Shown here in pieces: positions 10,638-18,311 of a stretch of DNA of 63,173 bases. A program made the position numbers and the translations under genes. Each line of letters starts with the position of its first letter. The stretch's first letter is position 1. Under the pieces are notes generated by a model. The model saw only the letters and a program-made list of their open reading frames with translations, did not search any database and was not told the DNA's origin. This DNA comes from Streptomyces griseus subsp. griseus. Lineage in GTDB: Bacteria; Actinomycetota; Actinomycetes; Streptomycetales; Streptomycetaceae. The stretch spans positions 1-63,173 of the forward strand of contig NZ_JOJE01000043.1 in assembly GCF_000720255.1 (NCBI RefSeq). Reading direction: 5' to 3'.

Positions 10638-10674
10638 CCGAGGGCCGTCGGACTTCCCGTCCGGCGGTCCTCGG
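10638..10674 (+). terminator. Rho-independent-type hairpin after the FG-GAP gene
   Basis: Arms CCGAGGGCCGTCGGAC and GTCCGGCGGTCCTCGG pair over 16 positions (two G-U pairs in RNA) around a five-base loop. It begins 19 bases after the stop codon and lacks a U tract, as is common in Streptomyces. Confidence 0.7.
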
Positions 10675-10719
10675 CCTGTCTGTCCCGGCACTCCATGCCC
10701 TCCCCTCTAATCTGATGGC

Positions 10720-11130
10720 ATGTCAGATGAAGAGTCGTACGAGCTGCTCGGGTTCGACAACATGGTGTTGCCGGTCGGGGATCTCGGGGAAGCCGTGGGG
10801 TTCTACGAGCGGGCCGGGTTCGCGCTGGGGTTCCGGTTCGACGAGGCCGGGATCGCGTTGCTGAAGGTCGGGGGCGAGACGCCGGGTGTCCTGCTGCGCG
10901 AGGAGCCGGAGCTGGGGCAGCGGCCGCCGGTGTGGCCCGCCCCTCGGGTGTGGGTGGAGGTCACGGACGCGCAGGGGGCGGCGCGGAGGCTCGCCGGGGC
11001 CGGGATCCCGGCGTTCGACGGGCCCTTTTCCGTTGCCACCGGGTGGACTGTCGAGATCGCCGACCCCTGGGGCAACGTCATCGGGTTCACGGACTACTCC
11101 AAGCGGCCCGAGTTGGGGCGACGGCCCTGA
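10720..11130 (+). CDS. VOC (glyoxalase/bleomycin-resistance fold) protein
   Basis: 136 residues forming one VOC unit of two beta-alpha-beta-beta-beta halves: 'NMVLPVGDLGEAVGFYERAGFALGFRF' starts the first and 'WVEVTDAQGAARRLAGAG..FDGPF..VEIADPWGNVIGFTDY' forms the second. The C-terminal D-P-x-G-N signature is intact. The family includes dioxygenases, isomerases and drug-binding proteins; the substrate cannot be read from sequence. A TAATCT hexamer (10708-10713) ends six bases before the ATG, so the mRNA is probably leaderless. It stands alone between a terminator and the TetR cassette. Confidence 0.85.
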   Translation: MSDEESYELLGFDNMVLPVGDLGEAVGFYERAGFALGFRFDEAGIALLKVGGETPGVLLREEPELGQRPPVWPAPRVWVEVTDAQGAARRLAGAGIPAFDGPFSVATGWTVEIADPWGNVIGFTDYSKRPELGRRP

Positions 11131-11154
11131 CACAAGCCCCACCCCGCAACTTGG

Positions 11155-11183
11155 TTGAACGTGTTCAAAAACAGGTCTACAGT
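11155..11183 (+). promoter_or_regulatory. Promoter overlapping operator 1 of the TetR cassette
   Basis: TTGAAC (-35, 11155-11160), a 17-base spacer and TACAGT (-10, 11178-11183) form a good housekeeping promoter. The -35 box is the left arm of the inverted repeat TTGAAC-GT-GTTCAA (11155-11168), so a bound repressor would block it. Confidence 0.65.
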
Positions 11184-11199
11184 CATCCATGTCAGCGTT

Positions 11200-11213
11200 T
11201 TGAACGCGTTCAA
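11200..11213 (+). promoter_or_regulatory. Operator 2 of the TetR cassette
   Basis: TTGAACGCGTTCAA is a perfect 14-bp palindrome, 45 bp centre-to-centre from the matching site over the -35 box, and lies just downstream of the expected transcription start. Two identical arms flanking one promoter suggest a repressor; the TetR protein about 1 kb downstream is the obvious candidate (inference). Confidence 0.6.
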
Positions 11214-11226
11214 GAAGGGGTGGGGC

Positions 11227-11631
11227 ATGGACCGCACCGTCATCGCCTACGTCATCTACCTGGTCGTCAGCATCGGGCTGACGATCTGGGTGGCCCGCAC
11301 GCTCAGCCGGAACGGGCGGATCTTCCTGGCCGACGTCCTGCACGGCAACGAGAAGCTCGCCGACGCCGTCAACCACCTCCTGGTGGTCGGGTTCTACCTC
11401 GTCAACCTCGGCTTCGTGGCGCTGTACCTGAGCGGCGACGACACCATCACGGACACCCGCGGGATCTTCGAGGCCCTGTCGACGAAGCTGGGCGTGGTGC
11501 TGCTGGTGCTCGGCGTGATGCACCTGGCCAACGTGTACGTGCTCAACAAGATCCGGCGGCGGGGCGTGATGGAGCGGGAGCAGGTGCCGCCGGTCGCGCC
11601 GCAGGGGTGGGTCGGAGCGCAGGGGGCGTGA
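11227..11631 (+). CDS. Small integral membrane protein, first gene of the TetR cassette
   Basis: 134 residues with three hydrophobic segments: about 5-22 (IAYVIYLVVSIGLTIWVA), 45-65 (LLVVGFYLVNLGFVALYL) and 85-108 (LGVVLLVLGVMHLANVYVL). The C-terminal tail is basic and probably cytoplasmic. I do not recognise a functional family. An in-frame ATG at 11155 was rejected because it lies inside the promoter/operator; ATG 11227 is preceded by AAGGGG. The gene overlaps the next by four bases (GTGA), so the two are almost certainly one operon, and a joint role with the thiol oxidoreductase is likely. Confidence 0.8.
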   Translation: MDRTVIAYVIYLVVSIGLTIWVARTLSRNGRIFLADVLHGNEKLADAVNHLLVVGFYLVNLGFVALYLSGDDTITDTRGIFEALSTKLGVVLLVLGVMHLANVYVLNKIRRRGVMEREQVPPVAPQGWVGAQGA

Positions 11632-12152
11632 GCGCCGTGACGACCACCGAGGACCGGGGTGCCGAGCGCGCCCCGGTCCGCCGGCTCACCGTGCTGTACG
11701 ACGCCGAGTGCGGCCTGTGCACCCACCTGCGGGACTGGCTCGTACGACAGCCCCAGTTGGTGCCTTTGGAGATGGTGGCCGCGGGGTCCGAGGAGGCGCG
11801 GCGGCGCTTTCCCGGCCTGGACCACCGGGCCACGCTCGACGAGGTCACCGTGGTCGGTGACTCGGGGCAGGTCTACCGGGACGCCGCCGCCTGGATCGTG
11901 ACGCTGTGGGCGCTGCGGGAACACCGTCCGCTCGCCCACCGGTTGAGCACTCCGGCCGGGGCCAGGCTGGCCAGGGGCGCGGTGCTCGCCGCCGCCAAGT
12001 GGCGCGGGGCCCAGCAGGGCGGGGCGCAGTGGGGTGGGGCGCAATGGGGCGGCCAGGTGTACCGCAGGGCGGACGGGTGGTCGTACCATCCGAGCACCGG
12101 CTGGAGCTGGTCCCCGCCGGGCTGCGACAGCGGCGGCTGCGTCACTCGTTAG
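11628..12152 (+). CDS. DCC-family thiol-disulfide oxidoreductase-like protein
   Basis: 174 residues from the GTG that overlaps the previous stop (GTG 11637 is an alternative). The N-terminus carries the DCC1-like signature YDAECGLC with Cys28 and Cys31, followed by a thioredoxin-like pattern (LEMVAAGSEEARRRFPGL, DEVTVVGDSGQVYRDAAAW). The DxxCxxC motif defines the family (DUF393); its redox partner is usually unknown. Unusual here is the C-terminal tail: three GGAQ(W/Q) repeats, a Trp/Ser-rich stretch and a final CDSGGC pair of cysteines. Translational coupling to the small membrane protein suggests both act at the membrane. Confidence 0.8.
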   Translation: MSAVTTTEDRGAERAPVRRLTVLYDAECGLCTHLRDWLVRQPQLVPLEMVAAGSEEARRRFPGLDHRATLDEVTVVGDSGQVYRDAAAWIVTLWALREHRPLAHRLSTPAGARLARGAVLAAAKWRGAQQGGAQWGGAQWGGQVYRRADGWSYHPSTGWSWSPPGCDSGGCVTR

Positions 12153-12161
12153 GCTCCCTAC

Positions 12162-12902
12162 GTGCCCGAGAACCACGACGGCCCCGCCCAGGGCCCCGCC
12201 CAGACCAAGTCCGAGCAGACCCGTGCGCTGATCCTCGAGACCGCGATGCGGCTGTTCCAGGAGCGGGGGTACGACAAGACGACCATGCGGGCCATCGCCC
12301 AGGAGGCCGGGGTCTCGGTCGGCAACGCGTACTACTACTTCCAGGGCAAGGAACACCTGATCCAGGGTTTCTACGACCGCCTCGCCGCCGAGCACCGGGC
12401 GGCGGTCCGTGAGGTCCTGGACCGGGAGACCGATCTGGAGGCGCGGCTCGCGGGGGTGCTGAGGGTCTGGCTGGACGTCGCCACGCCGTACCACGAGTTC
12501 GCGGTGCAGTTCTTCAAGAACGCCGCCGATCCCGACAGCCCGCTCAGCCCCTTCTCCCCGGAGTCGGAGCACGCGCGCGTGGAGGCGATCAGCGTCCACC
12601 GGGAGGTGCTGGCGGGGGCGAAGACCAAGGTGCCGGAGGAACTGCGGGACATCCTGCCGGAGCTGATGTGGCTCTCCCAGATGGGGCTGGTGCTGTATTG
12701 GATCTTCGACCGGACCGAGGGGCGGGAGCGGAGTTACCGGCTGGCGGAGCGGGGGGCCCGGCTCACCTCGCGGGGTGTCGTCCTGGCCCGGTTCCGGGTG
12801 CTGCGGCCGCTGGTGCGGGAGGTGCACGAGCTGTTCAGGGACTTCCTGCCGGGGATGACGAAGGTGATACCGGATCCGGCCGTCAAGCGGCAGGGCGAGT
12901 GA
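12162..12902 (+). CDS. TetR-family transcriptional regulator
   Basis: 246 residues. The DNA-binding domain is at about 16-65 (TRALILETAMRLFQERGYDKTTMRAIAQEAGVSVGNAYYYFQGK), with the usual recognition helix VSVGNAYYYF. The C-terminal helical domain is a ligand-binding and dimer module of unknown ligand. A TAGGCT hexamer overlapping the preceding stop codon ends six bases before the GTG, so it may have its own leaderless promoter besides read-through from the cassette promoter. It most likely controls the TTGAAC palindromes 1 kb upstream (inference from position and from TetR site geometry). Confidence 0.9.
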   Translation: MPENHDGPAQGPAQTKSEQTRALILETAMRLFQERGYDKTTMRAIAQEAGVSVGNAYYYFQGKEHLIQGFYDRLAAEHRAAVREVLDRETDLEARLAGVLRVWLDVATPYHEFAVQFFKNAADPDSPLSPFSPESEHARVEAISVHREVLAGAKTKVPEELRDILPELMWLSQMGLVLYWIFDRTEGRERSYRLAERGARLTSRGVVLARFRVLRPLVREVHELFRDFLPGMTKVIPDPAVKRQGE

Positions 12903-12991
12903 TCACCGTGAGTGAACAGGCTCGAACGGGACACTCCGCGGTCCCGATGCCTACGATGATGCTCTCGACACCAGCCCACAGGAGGCACGCG

Positions 12992-13600
12992 ATGTCCGCA
13001 GCGTCCGTCGAGCGGCCCCATCCCGACCGTCCGCTGACCGCGGAGGCCAACCGGCTCATGGACCGCAATCCGGGCTACCGCGTCGAGATCATCGGAGGCC
13101 AGATCCTCGTGTCCCCGCCGCCGGACGGACCGCATGCCGTGGCTTTGACCGACCTCATGCTCCCCTTCCTGGCCGCCGGGCTGCACGGGACGGAGTCGAA
13201 GCTGGTCCAGGGCATCGGCCTCTGGCTACCGACCGGCACCGAGGACTACGCGATCCCCGACCTCGCCCTGGTGGACGCGGATTTCAAGGACCATTACGTC
13301 GAGAACAACTGCTACGACCCCGTCTGCTTCCGTCTGGTTCTGGAGGTCACCTCCAGCAACTATCGGTCCGACCTGCGCGTCAAGGTCGCCGCGTACGCAG
13401 AGGCGAAGATCCCGGTCTACGTCATCGTCGACCGCAAGCACCAACGCCTGCACGTTCTCACCGACCCCGCCGGTGACAAGTACGAGAACCACCGTCCGCA
13501 CGCGCCTGGTGAGATCGTCACCCTTGCCGACTCCATCGGCGCCGAGGTCACCCTGGACGTGTCCGAGATCCTTGATGCCGCTCAGGCGGAGACCGACTGA
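12992..13600 (+). CDS. Uma2-family (DUF820) putative restriction-fold endonuclease
   Basis: 202 residues. Start chosen from AGGAGG seven bases before ATG 12992; open sequence further upstream lacks such a site. The Uma2 pattern is present: RVEIIGGQILVSPPP, PDLALVDADF (the catalytic Asp region), LVLEVTSSNYRSDLRVKVAAYAEAKIPVYVIVDRKHQRLHVL, i.e. the D-(E)x(V) PD-(D/E)xK-like core with the E-V-T-S and K-V..Y-A-E-A-x-I-P-x-Y elements. The family is abundant in Streptomyces and cyanobacteria, but its biological role is unproven. Monocistronic, convergent with the next gene. Confidence 0.85.
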   Translation: MSAASVERPHPDRPLTAEANRLMDRNPGYRVEIIGGQILVSPPPDGPHAVALTDLMLPFLAAGLHGTESKLVQGIGLWLPTGTEDYAIPDLALVDADFKDHYVENNCYDPVCFRLVLEVTSSNYRSDLRVKVAAYAEAKIPVYVIVDRKHQRLHVLTDPAGDKYENHRPHAPGEIVTLADSIGAEVTLDVSEILDAAQAETD

Positions 13601-13617
13601 CGCCCCCGGCGCCCACG

Positions 13618-15171
13618 TCAGATCCAGGTCAGTTTCCACAGGCGGAAGATGCCGTCGCCCTCGGCGAGGTACTGGCCGCCGCCGATGTCCTCCGTGGTGA
13701 CGACGTACTCCTTGCGCTGCCAGAGGGGGATGACCGGGACGTCGGCCGCGACGGTGACCTGGAGGTCGCGGAAGTCCTGGGCGACCTCACCGCGGTCCGG
13801 GTACTGCTGGCTGTCCTTGATGAGGTGGTCGACGGTCTTGTTGCTGTAGCCGGTGTTCATGGTGCCGTCCGTGCCGACGAGCGGGGCGGCGAAGGTGTCC
13901 GCGTCGGGGTAGTCGGCGACCCAGCCGACGGCGTACGCGTCGAGCTTGCCGGTCGCCCAGCGCTTCTGGAAGTCGGTCCACTCGTAGCCCTTGACCGTGA
14001 CCTGGAACAGGCCGGTCGCCTCCAGCTGCCGCTTGATCTCCTTGGCCTCGTCGGCGGCGGAACCGCTGCCCAGGCCGTAGCCGTAGGTGAAGCGGACGGG
14101 GAGGCTCACGCCGGCCTCGGTGAGGAGTTTGCGGGCCTGCTTCGGGTCCGGCTTGGGGTAGGCGTCGAAGAAGGACGTGGTGTGGCCGGTGATGCCGGTC
14201 GGGATGAGGGAGTACAGGGGGTCGACGGTGCCGTCGTAGACGGTCGCGGCGAGCTGGTCGCGGTCGATCAGCCAGGCCATGGCCTTGCGGACGCGGACGT
14301 CGTGCAGGGGCGATCCCTTGCGGGTGTTGAAGTAGAGGTTGCGGGTCTCGGAGCTGTCGTCCTCGGAGACCCGCTCGCCGGGATCGCTGGGGTTGAGGCC
14401 GGCGAGGACCTTGGGCGGCAGCTCACGGGTGGCGACCTCCACCTGCTTGCCCTTCCATGCCTTGTCGAGGGCCTCGCCGTCGGCGTAGTAGCGCAGCTCG
14501 ACCGGCGGGCCGGGCTTCACCGCGCCCTCGTAGGCGCCGTAGGGCTTGAGGACTGCCTCGCGGCCCTTCGTGTACGCGCTCAGCTCGTACGGTCCCGTGC
14601 CGTCGACGGCGGTGCCCTTGCGCAGGGAGGTCGACGGGTAGCGGGTGTGGTCGACGATCGAGCCGGCGCCGGTGGCCACCTTGAACGGGAAGGTGGCGTC
14701 CGCGGAGGAGAGGTGGAAGGTGACGGTCATGCCGTCGGCGTCCACGGACTTGAGGGTGGAGAGCAGGGAGGCCGGGCCGACGTCGGAGTTGATCCTCTTG
14801 ACGCGGTCGAAGGAGAACTTCACGTCCTCGGCGGTCATCTTCCGGCCGCTGGGGAACTGCAGTCCGTCACGGAGCCGGCAGCGGTAGGTCCGCAGGCTGG
14901 TGCCCTGGAAGCCGCAGCTCTTCGCGGCGTCCGGTACGGGCTCGGCGCCGCCCGGCTCGAACGTCACGAGCGTCTGGAAGACGTTGCTGAACAGGGCCCA
15001 GGAGCCGGCGTCGTAGGCGCCGGCCGGGTCGAGCGAGGTGACGGTGTCCGTGGTGCCGACCCGGACGGTCTTGCCGTTGTTCTCCTGCGACGGCAGCAGC
15101 TGCCAGCCGCCGATTCCCGCGGCCGCCAGTACCAGCAGGCCCGCGAGAATCCGCATGCGAACCGATCGCAT
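13618..15171 (-). CDS. Orphan extracellular solute-binding protein (peptide/nickel type, family 5)
   Basis: 517 residues. A short N-terminal hydrophobic segment (ILAGLLVLAAAGIGGW) has no lipobox cysteine, so it is a signal peptide or membrane anchor rather than a lipoprotein. The SBP_bac_5 pattern is clear: RVGTTDTVTSLDPAGAYD, GLQFPSGRKMTAEDVKFSFDRV, RNLYFNTRKGSPLHDVRVRKAMAWLIDRDQL, and GWVADYPDADTF near the end. These proteins deliver oligopeptides to an ABC importer, yet no permease or ATPase is adjacent. GGGAGG precedes the ATG by seven bases. Confidence 0.9.
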   Translation of the reverse strand: MRSVRMRILAGLLVLAAAGIGGWQLLPSQENNGKTVRVGTTDTVTSLDPAGAYDAGSWALFSNVFQTLVTFEPGGAEPVPDAAKSCGFQGTSLRTYRCRLRDGLQFPSGRKMTAEDVKFSFDRVKRINSDVGPASLLSTLKSVDADGMTVTFHLSSADATFPFKVATGAGSIVDHTRYPSTSLRKGTAVDGTGPYELSAYTKGREAVLKPYGAYEGAVKPGPPVELRYYADGEALDKAWKGKQVEVATRELPPKVLAGLNPSDPGERVSEDDSSETRNLYFNTRKGSPLHDVRVRKAMAWLIDRDQLAATVYDGTVDPLYSLIPTGITGHTTSFFDAYPKPDPKQARKLLTEAGVSLPVRFTYGYGLGSGSAADEAKEIKRQLEATGLFQVTVKGYEWTDFQKRWATGKLDAYAVGWVADYPDADTFAAPLVGTDGTMNTGYSNKTVDHLIKDSQQYPDRGEVAQDFRDLQVTVAADVPVIPLWQRKEYVVTTEDIGGGQYLAEGDGIFRLWKLTWI

Positions 15172-15332
15172 GGTGGTGCCTCCCCAAAGGTGCCACTCCC
15201 CTAAGCGGCGCGGCTCACCTAATCACACGGATTTCAGCCGGGGGAAGAGGATTCGGGTGAGATGAGAAAGCTCTTACCGATGGGTGTTTCCGGGGTGTTT
15301 CACAGGGACCTGTCACGGACGGGCGCCGGCGG
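15172..15332. other. Short intergenic gap
   Basis: Promoter space for the solute-binding protein on the - strand. I see no gene and no strong hairpin. Confidence 0.4.
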
Positions 15333-16646
15333 TCACGCCCGCTTCGACGCCAGTTCGATCACCGTGATGTCCGAGGGGGCGCCCACTCGGGTGGGCGGGC
15401 CCCAGGCGCCGGCGCCCCGGGAGACGTAGAGCTGGGTGTCGCCGTAGTGGTCCAGGCCCGCGACGGTGGGGTTGGCGGCCGCCGCGATGAGGTTGCCGGG
15501 GAAGAGCTGGCCGCCGTGGGTGTGGCCGGAGAGCTGGAGGTCGACGCCGTGCTTCACGGCGTCGTGGATCTGGACCGGCTGGTGGGCGAGCAGGACGCAC
15601 GCGCGCGTGGTGTCACGGTCGTCGAGGGCCTTGGCGAAGTCGGGGCCCTGGCCCTCGCTCTCGCCGGCGATGTCGTTGACACCCGCCAGGTCGAACCAGG
15701 GCAGCTCGGTGCGGGCGTTCTCCAGGGGGTGCAGGCCCAGCCGGCGCACCTCCTCGACCCACTGTTCGGCGCCGGAGAAGTACTCGTGGTTGCCGGTGAC
15801 GAAGAACGACCCGTGCCGCGCCCGCAGTTGCCTCAGGGGCGCGGCGGCCGGGCCGAGGTCCTTGACGCTGCCGTCGACGAGGTCGCCGACGACCGCGATC
15901 AGGTCGGGCTGGGTCGCGTTGATCGTGTCGACGACCTTCTGGGCGAAGCCGCGGCCCAGCACCGGGCCCAGATGGATGTCGCTGACGACGGCGATCCGGT
16001 ACCCGTGCGCGGCGCGCGGCAGCTTGGCCAGCGGGACGGTGACCCGCTTCACCCCGGGGCCGCGCAGGACGCCGTACGTGCCGTAGCCGACGGTGGCGAC
16101 GGCGGCCGCGGCGGCCGCGCCGCCGACCACGCGGGAGACGAAGAGGCGGCGGGAGGGGACCGCGACCGGCCTTTCCGGGGGTTCCTCCGTGGCCGGTCCA
16201 TCCCGGGGTGCCTCCGTGGCCGGTCTTTCCCCGGGTTCCTCGGTTGCTTCCGCCCGCTCGGCCGGCCGCGTCTCCTGGACCGCGCCGGACCGCACCGGCT
16301 CCGGTCGCGGTACGGCGGTCACGGGGGCCGGCGCCCGTCTGTCCAGGTAGCGGCGCAGCAGGGGGCGTACGAGTTCGCCGGCGACCACCGCGAGCAGCAG
16401 GTATATCGACAGCGCCATCCACAGGAAGCCCGGCCAGGCCATCACCTGCTGGAGCCAGAACGGGGCGCCGGTGCGCTCGCCGACGAGCGCGCCGATCGCG
16501 AGGATCCAGCCGCCCGCGATCACGGCGGCGCCGGCGCGGCGTACCCGGCCCGGCCCGCGGGTGGTGTCGCGGAACAGTCGGCGCCACAGGTACCAGTTGC
16601 CCGTCACCAGCACGGCGAGGGCGAGCAGCAGGAAAAGGATGACCAC
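15333..16646 (-). CDS. Polytopic membrane metallophosphoesterase with internal Tat-like motif
   Basis: 437 residues from GTG 16646 (VVILFLLL); open sequence further upstream is not gene-like. Three transmembrane segments occupy about 1-20, 33-55 and 62-95, followed by a basic, Pro/Glu-rich linker. Then comes S165-R166-R167-L-F-V-S with a long Ala-rich hydrophobic stretch, which fits a twin-arginine signal. The calcineurin-like catalytic core follows with all metal motifs: VVSDIHLGP, VVGDLVDGS, TGNHEYF, LLAHQP and SGHTHGGQ. B. subtilis YkuE is a Tat-exported relative (established for that protein). The charge pattern puts the linker in the cytoplasm and the enzyme outside. Substrate unknown; a lipid or wall phosphodiester is plausible. 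Confidence 0.88.
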   Translation of the reverse strand: MVILFLLLALAVLVTGNWYLWRRLFRDTTRGPGRVRRAGAAVIAGGWILAIGALVGERTGAPFWLQQVMAWPGFLWMALSIYLLLAVVAGELVRPLLRRYLDRRAPAPVTAVPRPEPVRSGAVQETRPAERAEATEEPGERPATEAPRDGPATEEPPERPVAVPSRRLFVSRVVGGAAAAAAVATVGYGTYGVLRGPGVKRVTVPLAKLPRAAHGYRIAVVSDIHLGPVLGRGFAQKVVDTINATQPDLIAVVGDLVDGSVKDLGPAAAPLRQLRARHGSFFVTGNHEYFSGAEQWVEEVRRLGLHPLENARTELPWFDLAGVNDIAGESEGQGPDFAKALDDRDTTRACVLLAHQPVQIHDAVKHGVDLQLSGHTHGGQLFPGNLIAAAANPTVAGLDHYGDTQLYVSRGAGAWGPPTRVGAPSDITVIELASKRA

Positions 16647-16678
16647 GGTCCTCGGTTCCCCCGTTGTGACGTTCGGCG

Positions 16679-16918
16679 TTATGACGTTCGGCGCAGTGCG
16701 CGTACTCCGCGCAACCCGATGACCCCGATGACCGTCCCCAATACGGAGGAAACGACGGCGAGCAGCAGGTGTACCCAGAAGTACGCCGTCGGGTGGCCGT
16801 CGTCGAAGGCGAGCCCGCTGCTGTCCTTGATGAGGTTTTTGACGAAAGTGACCCAGATGACCCAACTCCACACCCCGAAGGCGAGCAGGAACCAGGAGAC
16901 CGGGCGGCTGAGCTTCAT
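16679..16918 (-). CDS. SCO4848-type small membrane protein
   Basis: 79 residues with two transmembrane segments: WFLLAFGVWSWVIWVTFVKNLI and AYFWVHLLLAVVSSVLGTVIGVIGL, joined by a short loop with SSGLAFDDGHPT. It resembles the conserved actinobacterial family named after S. coelicolor SCO4848, which there also sits beside the carboxypeptidase gene (from memory). Function unknown. A GATACT hexamer ends six bases before ATG 16918, suggesting a leaderless transcript. It is divergent from the carboxypeptidase and 32 bases upstream of the metallophosphoesterase start, so the two - strand genes may be co-transcribed. Confidence 0.85.
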   Translation of the reverse strand: MKLSRPVSWFLLAFGVWSWVIWVTFVKNLIKDSSGLAFDDGHPTAYFWVHLLLAVVSSVLGTVIGVIGLRGVRALRRTS

Positions 16919-17009
16919 ACGTTCAGTATCTCCGTACCGTGTCCGGTTCCGTGACCGGGGTGGGGAGGGCGACGGGACTTCGCGGCACGCGGCAGGTACG
17001 TTCTGCGTC

Positions 17010-18311
17010 GTGCCCGCACCCAAGAAGACCGCCAGGCGATCCCTGCTGGTCACCTCCACCCTCGTGTCCCTCGCGCTGACCGCGCCCGTCGCCGTGGCGG
17101 CCCCGAAGCCGTCGCCCAAGCCGTCGGCGAGCCCCTCGGCGAGCCCGTCCGCCACTCCCCCGGCGAGCATGTCGCCCGTGGGCGGCGCCCGCCTCGGGCA
17201 GCCGGGGACGCAGGTCAATCTGGGCGGCGGGGTTCCGGTGCTGCCGAAGGACCTCACGGCGCGGTCGTGGATCGTCGCGGACGCGGAGTCCGGCGAGGTC
17301 CTCGCCTCGCACAACTCGCACTGGCGGCTGCCCCCGGCGAGCACGCTGAAGATGCTGTTCGCGGACACGGTGCTGCCCAAGTTCCCCAAGGAGACACCGC
17401 ACAAGGTCACCCCCGAGGACCTGAAGGACATCGGGGCCGGCTCCAGCATGGTCGGGATAAAGGAGGGCGAGACCTACACCGTCCACGATCTGTGGCTCGG
17501 TGTCTTCCTGCGCTCCGGGAACGACGCCGTGCACGTGCTGTCCCACCTGAACGGGGGCGTCGCCAACACCGTCCGGGAGATGAACGAGCACGCCGAGGAA
17601 CTCCAGGCCCTCGACACGAACGTGGTCAGCCCCGACGGCTACGACGCGGCGGAGCAGGTGTCGTCGGCGTACGACCTCACGCTGTTCGCCCGCTCCGGGC
17701 TGCAGAAGAAGGACTTCCGCGAGTACTGCTCGACACTTCGCGCCAAGTTCCCGGGCGCGACGACGAAGAACAAGAAGGGCAAGCCGACCCGGGGCTCCTT
17801 CGAGATCCAGAACACCAACCGGCTGTTGACCGGCGACTACGACATCTCCCAGTACCCGGGCATAGCGGGCGTCAAGAACGGCAACACCACCAACGCGGGC
17901 GCCACCTTCACCGGGGTCGCCGAGCGTGACGGCCGGGTGCTGCTGGTCACGGTCATGAACCCGGAGAAGAGCGGCCACAACGAGGTCTACAAGGAGACCG
18001 CGGCTCTCTTCGACTGGGGCTTCAAGGCGGCCGGCAAGGTCACGCCGGTGGGCGAGCTGGTGCCCCCGAAGGGCGCCGTGGCGTCGAGCCCCCGGCCCAC
18101 CAACGACGAGGGGCAGGCCGGCGGGGAGTCCGGCGGCACCGGGAACGTCTCCGGCAAGCCCGTCGCGGCGGCCGCCTCGGCGGAGCACCGGGCCGGCGGT
18201 GTCGGGACGGCGCTGGGGATCGCCGGCGGGGTGCTGGTACTGCTCGCGGCCGGGGCGTTCCTGGTCAACCGCCGGTGGCCGCTGCCGGATCTCGTACGCC
18301 GCCGCCGCTGA
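17010..18311 (+). CDS. D-alanyl-D-alanine carboxypeptidase (penicillin-binding protein, S11 family)
   Basis: 433 residues. It has an N-terminal signal peptide (SLLVTSTLVSLALTAPVAVA), a Pro/Ser/Lys-rich linker, the transpeptidase-fold domain and a C-terminal membrane anchor (GIAGGVLVLLAAGAFLV) with a basic tail. Active-site motifs: S111-T-L-K114, S169-G-N171, and K289-N-G-N where most enzymes have KTG. The enzyme trims the terminal D-Ala from peptidoglycan stem peptides outside the membrane. The KNG variant is probably lineage-wide rather than inactivating. GTG 17010 lies seven bases after TACGTT, a likely leaderless -10. The 3' end overlaps the convergent YihY gene by 47 bases. Confidence 0.93.
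   Translation: MPAPKKTARRSLLVTSTLVSLALTAPVAVAAPKPSPKPSASPSASPSATPPASMSPVGGARLGQPGTQVNLGGGVPVLPKDLTARSWIVADAESGEVLASHNSHWRLPPASTLKMLFADTVLPKFPKETPHKVTPEDLKDIGAGSSMVGIKEGETYTVHDLWLGVFLRSGNDAVHVLSHLNGGVANTVREMNEHAEELQALDTNVVSPDGYDAAEQVSSAYDLTLFARSGLQKKDFREYCSTLRAKFPGATTKNKKGKPTRGSFEIQNTNRLLTGDYDISQYPGIAGVKNGNTTNAGATFTGVAERDGRVLLVTVMNPEKSGHNEVYKETAALFDWGFKAAGKVTPVGELVPPKGAVASSPRPTNDEGQAGGESGGTGNVSGKPVAAAASAEHRAGGVGTALGIAGGVLVLLAAGAFLVNRRWPLPDLVRRRR

Noticed and set aside
11155..11213. Reading the TTGAAC palindromes as BetI sites, making the TetR protein a choline sensor
   Set aside because: The half-site is loosely similar, but the bet genes are 30 kb away and show no such palindrome in their upstream region.
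15447..17009. An N-terminal extension of the carboxypeptidase of about 520 codons
   Set aside because: It would run antisense through the metallophosphoesterase; the signal peptide begins at GTG 17010.
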